Assembly: GCA_903905655.1 (NCBI GenBank) | Contig: CAIVHG010000059.1 | Location: forward strand, 1 to 39,252 | Direction of reading: 5' to 3' | DNA length: 39,252 nucleotides | From: an uncultured beta proteobacterium | GTDB lineage: Bacteria; Pseudomonadota; Gammaproteobacteria; Burkholderiales; SG8-41 | Part shown: piece after piece, positions 16,109 to 24,575 of the stretch | Layout: each line of letters begins with the position of its first letter | Numbering within the stretch: the stretch's first letter is position 1 | Notes under the pieces: model-generated | The model's database searches: none | The model's input: the letters and a program-made list of their open reading frames with translations, nothing else | Told to the model about the DNA's origin: nothing | Position numbers and translations under genes: made by a program

Positions 16109-16999
16109 TCAGGGCTGTAACCGTGTTTCGCCAACAGCAGCCGTGGTGCGCACCGACAGCGCTTTGAAGTCGTCGACGTAATTCTGCATGCGGCGCAACA
16201 CGGTATCGCGCTGTGCGGGCGTGAGCAGCTTCTCGACCGCCATGTAAAACGCGATGCGTTTTTCGCCGGCTTCTTTGGCGAGCCGCGAATATTCCGGATG
16301 GCGGCCGTCCTCCCAGTTGGCGAGGAATGCACGCAGCCTGGGCTTTAGGTCCTGCGGGTTGGCGCGCAGCTTAAGCAGTTCCATGAACTCCTTCTGGCGG
16401 CGCAGCCGGTCGCGATGTCTGAGCTCGCTGGTCTGCGGGATCGCTTCCAGCAGCGTGGCGATCTTCTGCTCCTGCTCGTCGCTCAGATTACCCGTCCAGT
16501 CGTCGATCTGATTGAGGGTGCGTTTCAGGCGTGCGCGCGTCCGCTGCGCGGGCCCTTCTCCGACCGCATTCTCGCTGACGAACTTCCGGTTGTCCTTGTC
16601 CCATTGCTTTTGCAGCGTGGTGATCTGCTCGGGCTTCACTGTCGCGAGCAGCGCGACGGCGTCGTCGATGCCGCGGTTGACGATGGTGCGGTAGCGCGCT
16701 TCGAAGCCCTCGACCAACCATTCGATGTCATTGCGCTTGAGCCCGTCGCGCGCCCTGTCGATTGCGGTGCTGACAAAGACTGCGTACTCCGGCAGCTGTT
16801 CGTAGCGGTGCCATCTGAGCAGCGCGTCGAGCCGCGCGTTGAAATCGCGCTTCTGATCCTGGTCCATGTCGAAATAATCGTCGGCGCGCCACGCGAGCAT
16901 CGTATCGGCATTGCGGTAGCCGATACGAAACGCGGTGCAGCCCGAGAGCAGCTCGAAGGCGAGCAGCAGCAGGACCCAGCAATAGCGCTTTATTGGCAT
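16109..16999 (-). CDS. DUF6279-type lipoprotein
   Basis: The 296-residue protein begins with a lipoprotein signal; the lipobox LLSG-C has the lipidated Cys at residue 21. The mature part is strongly helical and rich in Arg, Glu and Gln, and starts RIGYRNADTMLAWRADDYFD, which I associate with the DUF6279 lipoproteins of proteobacteria. No enzymatic motif is visible. It is probably periplasmic, anchored to the inner or outer membrane; the residue after Cys is Thr, not Asp, which argues for the outer membrane. It lies 61 bp after msrB and 41 bp before ybdL. Confidence 0.85.
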   Translation of the reverse strand: MPIKRYCWVLLLLAFELLSGCTAFRIGYRNADTMLAWRADDYFDMDQDQKRDFNARLDALLRWHRYEQLPEYAVFVSTAIDRARDGLKRNDIEWLVEGFEARYRTIVNRGIDDAVALLATVKPEQITTLQKQWDKDNRKFVSENAVGEGPAQRTRARLKRTLNQIDDWTGNLSDEQEQKIATLLEAIPQTSELRHRDRLRRQKEFMELLKLRANPQDLKPRLRAFLANWEDGRHPEYSRLAKEAGEKRIAFYMAVEKLLTPAQRDTVLRRMQNYVDDFKALSVRTTAAVGETRLQP

Positions 17000-17060
17000 G
17001 CGGTCAGTGACGTGGTGCGAGCGCGCCGCGCGAGTTCTGCTGCAGTGCGCGGCGCAGGGC

Positions 17061-17630
17061 TCAGGCCTTGCCGGTTTTCGGGATGAAGCGCAGCGCGACG
17101 CCGTTGTTGCACCAGCGCTGGCGGGTGGGCGGCGGGCCGTCGTCGAACACGTGGCCGTGGTGGCCGCCGCAGCGCGCGCAGTGATATTCGTCGCGTTCCA
17201 CGATCAGCTCGAAATCTTTCTTTTGCGCGAACGCCCCGGGGATCGAGGTGAAGAAGCTCGGCCAGCCGGTGCCGCTTTCAAATTTCATCGCTGAAGTGAA
17301 CAGCGGCAGGCTGCAGCCGGCGCACACGAATACGCCGGGCCGCTTCTCGGCATTGAGCGGGCTGGTGCCCGGGTGCTCGGTGCCTGCTTCGCGCAGAACG
17401 TTGTACGCCGCCGGCGTCAGGACTTTGCGCCACTCGGGATTGGAACGCGCAAGCGGAGCATTGGTAGCCGCGATGCTGGCGCCGTCGGCGAGCAGCGCGC
17501 GCCAGTTCTTCTGCAGATCCAGGATATCTTTCATCGTCAATGGCTGCGTCTGGGCCGCGCGGGCGCTCTGCGCAAGACCGACCGTCAAAGCCGTGAGCGA
17601 CAAACCTCTGAGAAATGAACGTCGTTCCAT
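17061..17630 (-). CDS. msrB: Exported peptide-methionine (R)-S-oxide reductase MsrB
   Basis: GGAGG five bases before the ATG at 17630 fixes the start and gives 189 residues. The N-terminus MERRSFLRGLSLTALTVGLA is a twin-arginine signal peptide, cleaved probably after SARA. The MsrB domain holds zinc cysteines 103, 106, 151 and 154 (CAGC and CARC), the GTGWPSF substrate loop, and the catalytic Cys174 in RWCNNGVALRF. The enzyme repairs oxidised methionine residues, here in the periplasm. Tat export of a zinc-folded MsrB is plausible since it would travel folded. It heads a minus-strand group with the lipoprotein and ybdL. Confidence 0.92.
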   Translation of the reverse strand: MERRSFLRGLSLTALTVGLAQSARAAQTQPLTMKDILDLQKNWRALLADGASIAATNAPLARSNPEWRKVLTPAAYNVLREAGTEHPGTSPLNAEKRPGVFVCAGCSLPLFTSAMKFESGTGWPSFFTSIPGAFAQKKDFELIVERDEYHCARCGGHHGHVFDDGPPPTRQRWCNNGVALRFIPKTGKA

Positions 17631-18029
17631 GATGCACCTCCTATGTAGGGCCGTCGATGCTGTGACCGCACATCGTCCGGCTAATTCCCATCCTTCCTGC
17701 TGAACGCTTTTCTGCCAATGCGCTTCTGGTGAGCCAACTTGTATCTTACCTGTATCCGTGCCGCGCGGTGCGTCTGCTGGCGCACCGACACTGTATACTA
17801 TCGTCATTCATTCGGGCCTAAATTCATCAATGACAGCAATTCGCAAGGCGCGGTCGGCAATGGCGCGCGCGGCCTTCTTGCTGCTGATCCTGCCCCTGCG
17901 CGGCGTTTGCCCCCTTTGTCGGTAGCGGCGGCGCCTGTGATAGATTGTATGCCCCCCACCTGATTACACAGGCCCAGCTTGATCACTCACAGCACTCATT
18001 CGCGCCGCGCCAGGCCACGGGACCAGAAC
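17631..18029. other. Divergent intergenic region msrB-corA
   Basis: This 399-bp stretch separates divergent genes. It holds the msrB ribosome site at its left edge, a TATACT -10-like hexamer at 17794-17799 on the plus strand, and one short open frame at 17830-17925. No repeat, RNA gene or clear operator was seen. Confidence 0.5.
17830..17925 (+). CDS. Possible 31-residue hydrophobic peptide upstream of corA
   Basis: ATG at 17830 to TAG at 17923-17925 encodes a basic N-terminus (MTAIRKARSAMARAA), a hydrophobic core (FLLLILPL) and a Cys-containing end (RGVCPLCR). A TATACT hexamer lies about 31 bases upstream of the ATG. There is no ribosome site better than a weak one. It could be a leader peptide for corA, a small membrane peptide, or chance. 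It would be missed by length cut-offs. Confidence 0.25.
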   Translation: MTAIRKARSAMARAAFLLLILPLRGVCPLCR

Positions 18030-19001
18030 ATGCCCATGGTGGTGAACAGCGCCGTATATCGCAACGGCCACCGCGTGCGCAACATTGCTATCTCCGAACT
18101 CGGTGAGGCGCTCGCCGAGCCGGACACCTTCGCGTGGGTGGGGCTGCACGAACCCGATGAAGCGCTGATGAAGCAGGTGCAGGAGGAGCTTGGCCTGCAT
18201 GATCTTGCGGTGGAAGACGCCCACCGGGCGCACCAGCGTCCCAAGCTCGAAACCTACGGCGATTCGTTGTTCGTCGTATTGCACACGGCGCAACTGGTGC
18301 AGGGGACGATCGAATTCGGCGAAACGCTTCTGTTCGTCGCGCCGCGCTATGTGGTATCGGTGCGCCATGGGGCGTCGCTTTCGTATGCACAGGTGCGCAC
18401 GCGCTGCGAGGGCACGCCCGAGCTGCTCGCCAAAGGCGCGGGCTACGTGCTCTACGCCATCATGGATTTCGTCGTCGACAACTACCTTCCCATCGTCAAC
18501 TCCTATGAGGACGAGCTCACCAGCATCGAGGATGCGATCTTCGCCAGCACCAGCAGGCGCAATACGACCGAGCGCCTGTACGCGCTCAAGCGCGAATTGA
18601 TCGCCCTGCGGCGCGCCGCCTCGCCGGTTGCCGAGGTTTGCAACACGCTGGTGCACCTGGCGCCCGCATTGGTCTCTGAAGAATTACGGCCTTATTACCG
18701 GGACATCGCAGACCATATCGTGCGCATGCTCGAGTCCGTGGACCAGATGCGGGAACTGGTGACGACGGCGCTGCAAGTCAATCTTTCCATGGTGTCGATC
18801 GGGCAAAACGAGGTGGTAAAGAAGCTCGCCGGCTGGGCTGCGATACTCGCCGTCCCGACGCTGATCGCAAGCCTCTATGGCATGAACTTCAAACACATGC
18901 CGGAGCTCGACTGGACGTTCGGTTACCCGCTCATGCTGGGCGTGACGTTCTTCATCTGCATGCTGGTCTATCGCCGCTTGCGGCGCGTCCAGTGGCTGTA
19001 G
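18030..19001 (+). CDS. corA: CorA-family Mg2+/divalent-cation channel
   Basis: The 323-residue protein has the CorA layout: a soluble alpha/beta cytoplasmic domain, long stalk helices (about 170-258), and two C-terminal membrane helices (about 262-282 and 297-316). The selectivity motif YGMN (283-286) follows the first helix and is followed by the short loop FKHMPELDW. CorA pentamers admit Mg2+, Co2+ and Ni2+; Zn-efflux relatives share the motif, so the ion is not certain. An upstream in-frame TTG at 17979 is unlikely as start; ATG codons at 18030 or 18036 are preferred, though neither has a strong ribosome site. The methyltransferase gene begins 18 bp after its stop. Confidence 0.9.
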   Translation: MPMVVNSAVYRNGHRVRNIAISELGEALAEPDTFAWVGLHEPDEALMKQVQEELGLHDLAVEDAHRAHQRPKLETYGDSLFVVLHTAQLVQGTIEFGETLLFVAPRYVVSVRHGASLSYAQVRTRCEGTPELLAKGAGYVLYAIMDFVVDNYLPIVNSYEDELTSIEDAIFASTSRRNTTERLYALKRELIALRRAASPVAEVCNTLVHLAPALVSEELRPYYRDIADHIVRMLESVDQMRELVTTALQVNLSMVSIGQNEVVKKLAGWAAILAVPTLIASLYGMNFKHMPELDWTFGYPLMLGVTFFICMLVYRRLRRVQWL

Positions 19002-19018
19002 CGCGGAGAACTACCGGC

Positions 19019-20344
19019 ATGGCACGCAAGCTTGCTTCAAGCGCCGTGGCCCGCGGCAACACTCGGGGCGCGCGTGCGCGCCCTGCTGCATTAGATATTT
19101 TCGAGCTGCTCGACAGCGACTGCGAGCGCGAGCCGGCGACCGGCGATCTTTTCGAGAGCGCGCCCGAGCCGCAGATCCTGCGCGACACGCTCGAGCTCGA
19201 AGGGCGCGGCATGCCACGGCTTACCGGCGAGTTCTGGACCGCGGGGCAGCGGCTTGCCGCATCGCTGCACGAGGTTTCGTATCGCGCCTGCTTCAAGCCG
19301 CAGCTGCCGCACTATTTCATCAAGCGCCTCACCAGGCCGCACGCGGCGGTCTACGATCCATTCAGCGGCCGCGGCACGACCGCGGTGGAGGCCGCGCTGA
19401 TGGGGCGGCGGGTAATCGCCAACGACGTGAATCCGCTGTCGCGAATACTCACCGAGCCGCGGCTGGCGCCACCGACACTGGATGAGGTGGGCGAGCGGCT
19501 GTCGCAGATCCGGTACCGCAAGAAGCTGCGCGCCGATCTCGATCTGTCGATGTTCTATCACCCCGAGACCGAGGCCGAGATCGTCGCGCTCAAACGCTAT
19601 CTGACCAAGCGCAAAGCCAATGCCGAGGAAGACGCTGCGGACCGATGGATCAGGATGGTGGCGACCAACCGGCTCACCGGCCATTCGGCGGGATTCTTTT
19701 CGGTCTACAGCTTTCCGCCGAACCAGGCAGTAAGCGCCGAGAGCCAGCGCAAGATCAACGTGAAGCGCAAGCAGACGCCTGAGTACCGCGACACGAAGGC
19801 GATCATCCTCAAGAAAACGAAGTCACTGCTGAGCGGACTGACGGACGCCGAGCGTGTGCGCCTGCTCAAGAGCGCCGGCTCAGCGCAGTTTCATACCGGG
19901 GATGCACGCCACGTCACGCGCATGCGCGCCGCGAGCGTGCAGCTCACCGTCACCTCGCCGCCGTTTCTGGATGTCGTGGGTTACGCGGCCGATAACTGGC
20001 TGCGCTGCTGGTTCAACGCCATCGATGAGGCGGCGGTCGCGCCGACCATCACCATGGCTCGGAACATAGCCGAGTGGTCGCTGGTGATGGGGGGCGTCTT
20101 CAAAGAACTGTACCGCGTCACCAAAGCTGGAGGCTGGGTCGCGTTCGAAGTCGGTGAGATCCGCAACGCGAGCATACGTCTCGAAGAGTATGTGGTTCCT
20201 TTGGGCTGCGCCGCCGGCTTCAGCTGCATCGCCGTGCTCATCAACAGCCAGAGCTTCACCAAGACCGCGCGCATCTGGGGCGTGAAGAACAATCAGACGG
20301 GCATCAACACGAACCGCATCGTGCTGTTCAGGCGCCCCAAATAA
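19019..20344 (+). CDS. Orphan site-specific DNA methyltransferase (N4/N6-amino type)
   Basis: The ATG at 19019 has GGAGA about ten bases upstream and gives 441 residues. DPFSGRGTT (113-121) is motif I, the S-adenosylmethionine site, written as in beta-class amino-methyltransferases. The catalytic motif IV TSPPF (312-316) comes about 190 residues later. Between them lies a basic region (KLRADL..., KRYLTKRKANAEE, RKINVKRKQTP) that may recognise DNA. The I-before-IV order is the reverse of typical beta-class enzymes. No restriction gene, specificity subunit or repair nuclease is nearby. It is probably co-transcribed with corA. The target base cannot be assigned by eye. Confidence 0.83.
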   Translation: MARKLASSAVARGNTRGARARPAALDIFELLDSDCEREPATGDLFESAPEPQILRDTLELEGRGMPRLTGEFWTAGQRLAASLHEVSYRACFKPQLPHYFIKRLTRPHAAVYDPFSGRGTTAVEAALMGRRVIANDVNPLSRILTEPRLAPPTLDEVGERLSQIRYRKKLRADLDLSMFYHPETEAEIVALKRYLTKRKANAEEDAADRWIRMVATNRLTGHSAGFFSVYSFPPNQAVSAESQRKINVKRKQTPEYRDTKAIILKKTKSLLSGLTDAERVRLLKSAGSAQFHTGDARHVTRMRAASVQLTVTSPPFLDVVGYAADNWLRCWFNAIDEAAVAPTITMARNIAEWSLVMGGVFKELYRVTKAGGWVAFEVGEIRNASIRLEEYVVPLGCAAGFSCIAVLINSQSFTKTARIWGVKNNQTGINTNRIVLFRRPK

Positions 20345-20352
20345 GTACCGGT

Positions 20353-20510
20353 GTAGGGCGGGTCACACCCGCCGTTACGCAAGATGAGCTAAACGCGAAG
20401 CGATTGATATCGCGTGCCTGGCCTTCGATTTACATGCGCGGTTTGAAGTGCCGGGTGGAGCGAGTGCTACGCGTGCTGACGATAGATATGGCGGGTGTGA
20501 CCCGCCCTAC
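20353..20510. repeat. Palindromic repeat A, copy 2
   Basis: Perfect 21-base inverted arms (20353-20373 and 20490-20510) flank 116 bases of unrelated sequence. The arms match copy 1 at 6195-6288 except at one position that changed on both sides (T:A to G:C). It fills the convergent gap between the methyltransferase (stop 20344) and glcF (end 20517). It may be a bidirectional terminator or a mobilisable REP/MITE-like unit. Confidence 0.85.
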
Positions 20511-20516
20511 GGCGCG

Positions 20517-21764
20517 TCAGTTCAGCGAGGTGCGTTTCAATCGCGCGTCCAGCGCTTCGATCCAGTGCATGACCGGCAGGTCGGTCGCGGTCTGCAGATA
20601 GGCCTGACAGCCGACGTTGGCGGTGAGGATCGCTGACGGGCCGCCGCTGTTCAAGGCAGCTATCTTTTTTGCGAGCAGCTGTTGCGAGAGTTCCGGCTGC
20701 AGTATGGAGTACGTGCCGCCCGAGCCGCAGCACTGGTGCGCATCCGGCACGTCAGTGAGCGTAAATCCCAATTCGGCGAGCAGGGCTTCGAGCTGGCCCT
20801 GCATCCGCAGGCCATGCTGCAGCGAGCACGGCGACTGCAGGGCGATGCGCTCGCCGCCTGAGTTGCGAGCGGATCTCAGGAGCGCGATGAGCGGTGTCTG
20901 CTCTGCGGCGATGACCGCGCTCAGATCCTGCATCAGCGCCGAAACGCGCTCGGCTTTAGCAGCGTAGTGCGGATCCTGGGCGAGGAGCTTGCCGTAATCC
21001 GCGACCATGGTCGCGCAACCGCTCACGGTCATCACGATCGTTTCCACGCCGTCTTCGACGTATGGCCACCAGGCGTCGATATTGCGCCGCGCTTGCGCGA
21101 GCGCCGCGTGCTCCGCATCCAGATGCATCGAAATCACACCGCAGCAGCCGGCCTCGCGCGCAGCCACCAGTGAGATGCCGAGCCGGTCGAGCACGCGCGT
21201 AGCAGCGGCATTGGTGTCGGGGGACAGCGCGTGTTGCACGCAGCCTTCGAGCAGCAGCATGCGGCGCGCATGCGAACTGGCCGGCCGTGGCCCGCTACGC
21301 GAGGGCAGCGGCACCTGACGTTTGAGCGCCGCCGGCAGCAGCGGCCGCACCGTCTGACCCATCTTCACCATCAGCCCGAACAGCCACGGCTGCGAGAGCA
21401 CCCGGCGCAGCACTCTGCGCTGCACCGTCTTAAAAAAACTGCGGCCCACGCGCTGGTCGACGATCGGCTTGGTGATGTCGAGCAGGCGGTGATAGCGCAC
21501 GCCCGAAGGGCAGGCGGTTTCGCAGGCGCGGCACATCAGGCAGCGGTCCAGGTGCAGTTGCGTTCTCGCGGTGGGCGCGGCGCCTTCGAGCACCTGCTTC
21601 ATGAGATAGATGCGGCCGCGCGGACCGTCGAGCTCATCGCCAAGCAGCCGGTAGGTGGGGCAGGTGGCGTTGCAAAACCCGCAGTGCACGCAGTTGCGCA
21701 GGATCGCATCCACCTCGATGCCGTGCGGCGTGTCCTTGATGAAATCGGCGAGATGGGTTTGCAT
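20517..21764 (-). CDS. glcF: Glycolate oxidase iron-sulfur subunit GlcF
   Basis: The 415-residue protein has two [4Fe-4S] ferredoxin motifs, Cys25/28/31/35 (CVHCGFCNATC) and Cys75/78/81/85 (CLMCRACETAC). Two CCG-type domains follow, with GCCGVIS and QCCGSGG. This is the layout of GlcF, which passes electrons from the GlcD/GlcE flavoproteins to the membrane quinone pool. It is the last gene of glcDEF, 32 bp after glcE. All cluster cysteines are present. The tail ends at repeat A copy 2. Confidence 0.95.
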   Translation of the reverse strand: MQTHLADFIKDTPHGIEVDAILRNCVHCGFCNATCPTYRLLGDELDGPRGRIYLMKQVLEGAAPTARTQLHLDRCLMCRACETACPSGVRYHRLLDITKPIVDQRVGRSFFKTVQRRVLRRVLSQPWLFGLMVKMGQTVRPLLPAALKRQVPLPSRSGPRPASSHARRMLLLEGCVQHALSPDTNAAATRVLDRLGISLVAAREAGCCGVISMHLDAEHAALAQARRNIDAWWPYVEDGVETIVMTVSGCATMVADYGKLLAQDPHYAAKAERVSALMQDLSAVIAAEQTPLIALLRSARNSGGERIALQSPCSLQHGLRMQGQLEALLAELGFTLTDVPDAHQCCGSGGTYSILQPELSQQLLAKKIAALNSGGPSAILTANVGCQAYLQTATDLPVMHWIEALDARLKRTSLN

Positions 21765-21796
21765 GTGGGCTCGTGTTCGGAGACGGTGTTTTCGCT

Positions 21797-22876
21797 TCAG
21801 AGATCCGGGTACATGCGCCCGGGGTTGAGGATGCCCTTGGGATCGAGGCTGCGCTTGAGCTTGCGGTGGATCGCCATCAGTGCAGGAGATAACGGCGCAA
21901 AGACGCCCGCAGCCTTGTCAGACGCGCGGAACAGTGTGGCATGGCCGCCGCACGTTGACGCTATCGCACGCACGCGATGTGTATCTGCATCGGTGGCGAG
22001 CCAACGCAATGCGCCGCCCCATTCGATCAGCTGCGCGCCCGGCACATCGGGCATCGCGCTGGTGGATTTGACGGAGAGCCGCCACAACGGGAATTGCGTC
22101 TCGAAGTAGGGTTCGCTGTGTTCGCGCACTGCGAGCCATGACGCAGCTGCATGCTGCTCGTCTACGCGCTCGCCGCCCAGCGCACGCGCCGCCGCTTCCA
22201 CTGCGGCACCCGCGCCCGACAGTCGCGCCAGCAGCTCGCCGTCGTTCCAGCGCGTGGCGCTGATCGGATGCGCGGCTCCGGCCCAGCGATTCATCGATTC
22301 GATGGCGTCTGCTGCGCTCAATTCGAATCTGAGTGTTGCTTGCGCTTTGGGCAGTGGCAGCACCTTGAGCGATACCTCGAGCAGCACGCCGAGCGTGCCG
22401 AGCGCACCCGCCATCAGGCGCGAGACGTCGAATCCGGCGACGTTCTTCATCACCTGCCCGCCGAAACTCAGATCGTTGCCCATGCCGTCGAGCAGCCGTA
22501 CGCCGAGCACGAAATCGCGCACTGCCCCGGCGTTCGCGCGGCGCGGGCCGGACAGTCCAGCCGCCACGCAGCCGCCAAGCGTGGCGGGCCCGAAGTGCGG
22601 CGGCTCGAAGGCGAGCATCTGCCCTTCGTTTGCCAGCACGGCTTCGAGTTCGGCGAGCGGCGTGCCGGCGCGCGCCGTTACCACGAGTTCGCTAGGCGCA
22701 TAGTCGATGATGCCGCGATATGCGCCGGTGGCCAGCACTGCGCCGCGCGGCTGCTCGCCGTAAAAACCCTTGCTGCCGCCGCCACGGATGCACAAAGGCG
22801 TGCCCTGTGCGGCAGCCGCGCTTATACGCTGCACGAGCTGATCGACGATTTCAGATAATGGCTGTGCTCGCTGCAT
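21797..22876 (-). CDS. glcE: Glycolate oxidase FAD-binding subunit GlcE
   Basis: The ATG at 22876 gives 359 residues. The N-terminal PCMH-type FAD domain shows CIRGGGSKGFYG, VVTARAGTPLAELEAVLANE and PPHFGPATLGGCVAAGLSGP. The C-terminus ends with SLDPKGILNPGRMYPDL, the usual closing segment. GlcE pairs with GlcD to oxidise glycolate to glyoxylate. It starts 10 bp after the glcD stop and precedes glcF by 32 bp. A longer frame to 23008 overlaps glcD and is not needed. Confidence 0.94.
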   Translation of the reverse strand: MQRAQPLSEIVDQLVQRISAAAAQGTPLCIRGGGSKGFYGEQPRGAVLATGAYRGIIDYAPSELVVTARAGTPLAELEAVLANEGQMLAFEPPHFGPATLGGCVAAGLSGPRRANAGAVRDFVLGVRLLDGMGNDLSFGGQVMKNVAGFDVSRLMAGALGTLGVLLEVSLKVLPLPKAQATLRFELSAADAIESMNRWAGAAHPISATRWNDGELLARLSGAGAAVEAAARALGGERVDEQHAAASWLAVREHSEPYFETQFPLWRLSVKSTSAMPDVPGAQLIEWGGALRWLATDADTHRVRAIASTCGGHATLFRASDKAAGVFAPLSPALMAIHRKLKRSLDPKGILNPGRMYPDL

Positions 22877-22886
22877 GTGTCCGCGC

Positions 22887-24374
22887 CTAGAAGCGGGCGA
22901 GTCCCGGGAATTTTTCCGCGCCGCCATGCACGTGCATGCCGCCGAGCTCTGCACAGCGGTGCAGCGTGGGCACGGCTTTGCCGGGATTGAGCAGCGCGTG
23001 CTCGTCAAACGCAGCCTTGATGGCGAGAAAGGTCTGTAGCTCCAGCGGGCCGAACTGCATGCACATGCCGTCGAGTTTTTCGACGCCCACGCCGTGTTCC
23101 CCGGTGATCGTGCCGCCGACGGCGATCGACAGCCTGAGGATTTCGGCGCCGAACTGTTCGGTCTTTGCGAGTTCGCCGGGCCGGTTCGCGTCGTAGAGGA
23201 TCAGCGGGTGCAGGTTGCCGTCGCCGGCGTGGAACACGTTCATGCACGCGAGCCCGTACTTCTCGGAGAGCTGCGCGATCGCATTCAGGACCTCGGGCAG
23301 CGCTTTCTTGGGGATCGTGCCATCCATGCAGTAATAGTCGGGCGAGATACGGCCGGCGGCGGGAAACGCCGCTTTGCGGCCGGCCCAGAAGCGCAGGCGT
23401 TCCGCTTCGCTAGCCGACACGCGCACTTCGGTCGCGCCGCTGCATTCGATCACGCGCTTCATGAGCTCGATCTGCTCGACGATTTCGGCATCGTTGCCAT
23501 CGGCTTCGCACAACAGGATCGCAGCCGCATCCAGAGGATAGCCGGCTTTGACGAAGGGCTCGACCGCGCGCGTCGTCATGCGGTCCATCATTTCGAGCGC
23601 CGCCGGAATGATGCCGGCTGAGATGATGTTGGCTACTGCGGCGCCTGCAGCGACGACATCGTTGAAGGCTGCGAGTATGCATTGCGCGCGTGTCGGCCGC
23701 GGCAGCAGTCGGACGGTGACTTCGGTGATCACCGCCAGCAGTCCCTCGGAGCCGGTGAGCAGCGCCAGCAGATCGTAGCCCGCCGCATCCAGGCCGTCGC
23801 CGCCGATTTCGAGCAGCTCGCCCTCGATGGTGTAGGCGCGCAGCTTGAGGATGTTGTGCACGGTGAGCCCGTATTTGAGGCAGTGCATGCCGCCCGCGTT
23901 TTCCGCGACGTTGCCGCCGATCGAGCACGCGATCTGGCTCGAGGGATCGGGCGCATAGTAGAGGCCGAAGGGCGCCGCGGCGTCGGAGATCGCCTGATTG
24001 CGCACTCCAGTCTGCAGGCGGGCGCTGCGCGCAGCGGGATCGATGTCCAGAATGCGCGTCAGCCGCGCGAGCGACAGCACGAGTCCGTTGTAATGCGGCA
24101 GTGCGCCGCCGGAAAGCCCGGTGCCGGCGCCGCGCGCCACCACTGGCACGCGCAGCGCATCGCAGGTCGTGAGTATGCGCTGCACCTCTGCTTCGGTGGC
24201 GGGCAGTGCCACCGCCATCGGCAGCTGGCGGTACGCGGACAGCGCGTCGCATTCATAAGGCTGCACGTCCTCGCGCTCATGGAGCAGCGCGCTTGCGGGC
24301 AGGAATGCCGACAGCGCGCCAATGAGCTTGGCCTTAAGCGCAGGATCGGGGGCGGGTGCAGCGGATGTAGGCAT
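22887..24374 (-). CDS. glcD: Glycolate oxidase subunit GlcD (FAD-linked)
   Basis: From the ATG at 24374 the protein has 495 residues, the usual length. VVARGAGTGLSGGALP and YYAPDPSSQIACSIGGNVAE are the FAD-binding segments. GSEGLLAVITEVTVRLLP closes the FAD domain. The C-terminal cap holds VFHAGDGNLHPLI, with metal-ligand histidines, and GEHGVGVEK. GlcD oxidises glycolate (or D-lactate) at the membrane. It opens the glcDEF operon. No glcC regulator or malate synthase is nearby. It diverges from a CaiB-type gene. Confidence 0.95.
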   Translation of the reverse strand: MPTSAAPAPDPALKAKLIGALSAFLPASALLHEREDVQPYECDALSAYRQLPMAVALPATEAEVQRILTTCDALRVPVVARGAGTGLSGGALPHYNGLVLSLARLTRILDIDPAARSARLQTGVRNQAISDAAAPFGLYYAPDPSSQIACSIGGNVAENAGGMHCLKYGLTVHNILKLRAYTIEGELLEIGGDGLDAAGYDLLALLTGSEGLLAVITEVTVRLLPRPTRAQCILAAFNDVVAAGAAVANIISAGIIPAALEMMDRMTTRAVEPFVKAGYPLDAAAILLCEADGNDAEIVEQIELMKRVIECSGATEVRVSASEAERLRFWAGRKAAFPAAGRISPDYYCMDGTIPKKALPEVLNAIAQLSEKYGLACMNVFHAGDGNLHPLILYDANRPGELAKTEQFGAEILRLSIAVGGTITGEHGVGVEKLDGMCMQFGPLELQTFLAIKAAFDEHALLNPGKAVPTLHRCAELGGMHVHGGAEKFPGLARF

Positions 24375-24426
24375 GCGGGCTGGAGTATGTGGAGTGGTGT
24401 GTGTTTGCGCTGAAGCGCCCCATAAA

Positions 24427-24432
24427 ATTATA
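24427..24432 (-). promoter_or_regulatory. -10 element of the glcDEF operon
   Basis: Read on the minus strand this is a perfect TATAAT, about 53 bases upstream of the glcD ATG within the 201-bp divergent gap. A matching -35 is poor, which would fit a promoter needing an activator. Confidence 0.45.
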
Positions 24433-24575
24433 CGCGGGTTAAACTTACCAGCTAACTGCAGCCGGCTACATGCACTTAACGGCCCAATGCGGTTGGCGAC
24501 CTGCACTCCAGGGGTCAACGCATCCGCATTGCGCTGAACATGTAAACTTCATGGACTAAATCCGAAGAAAGCATT

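Noticed and set aside
16109-16999. DUF6279 lipoprotein considered as an MsrP/MsrQ-like partner
   Set aside because: No haem, molybdenum or redox cysteine motif is present, so only its position links it to msrB.
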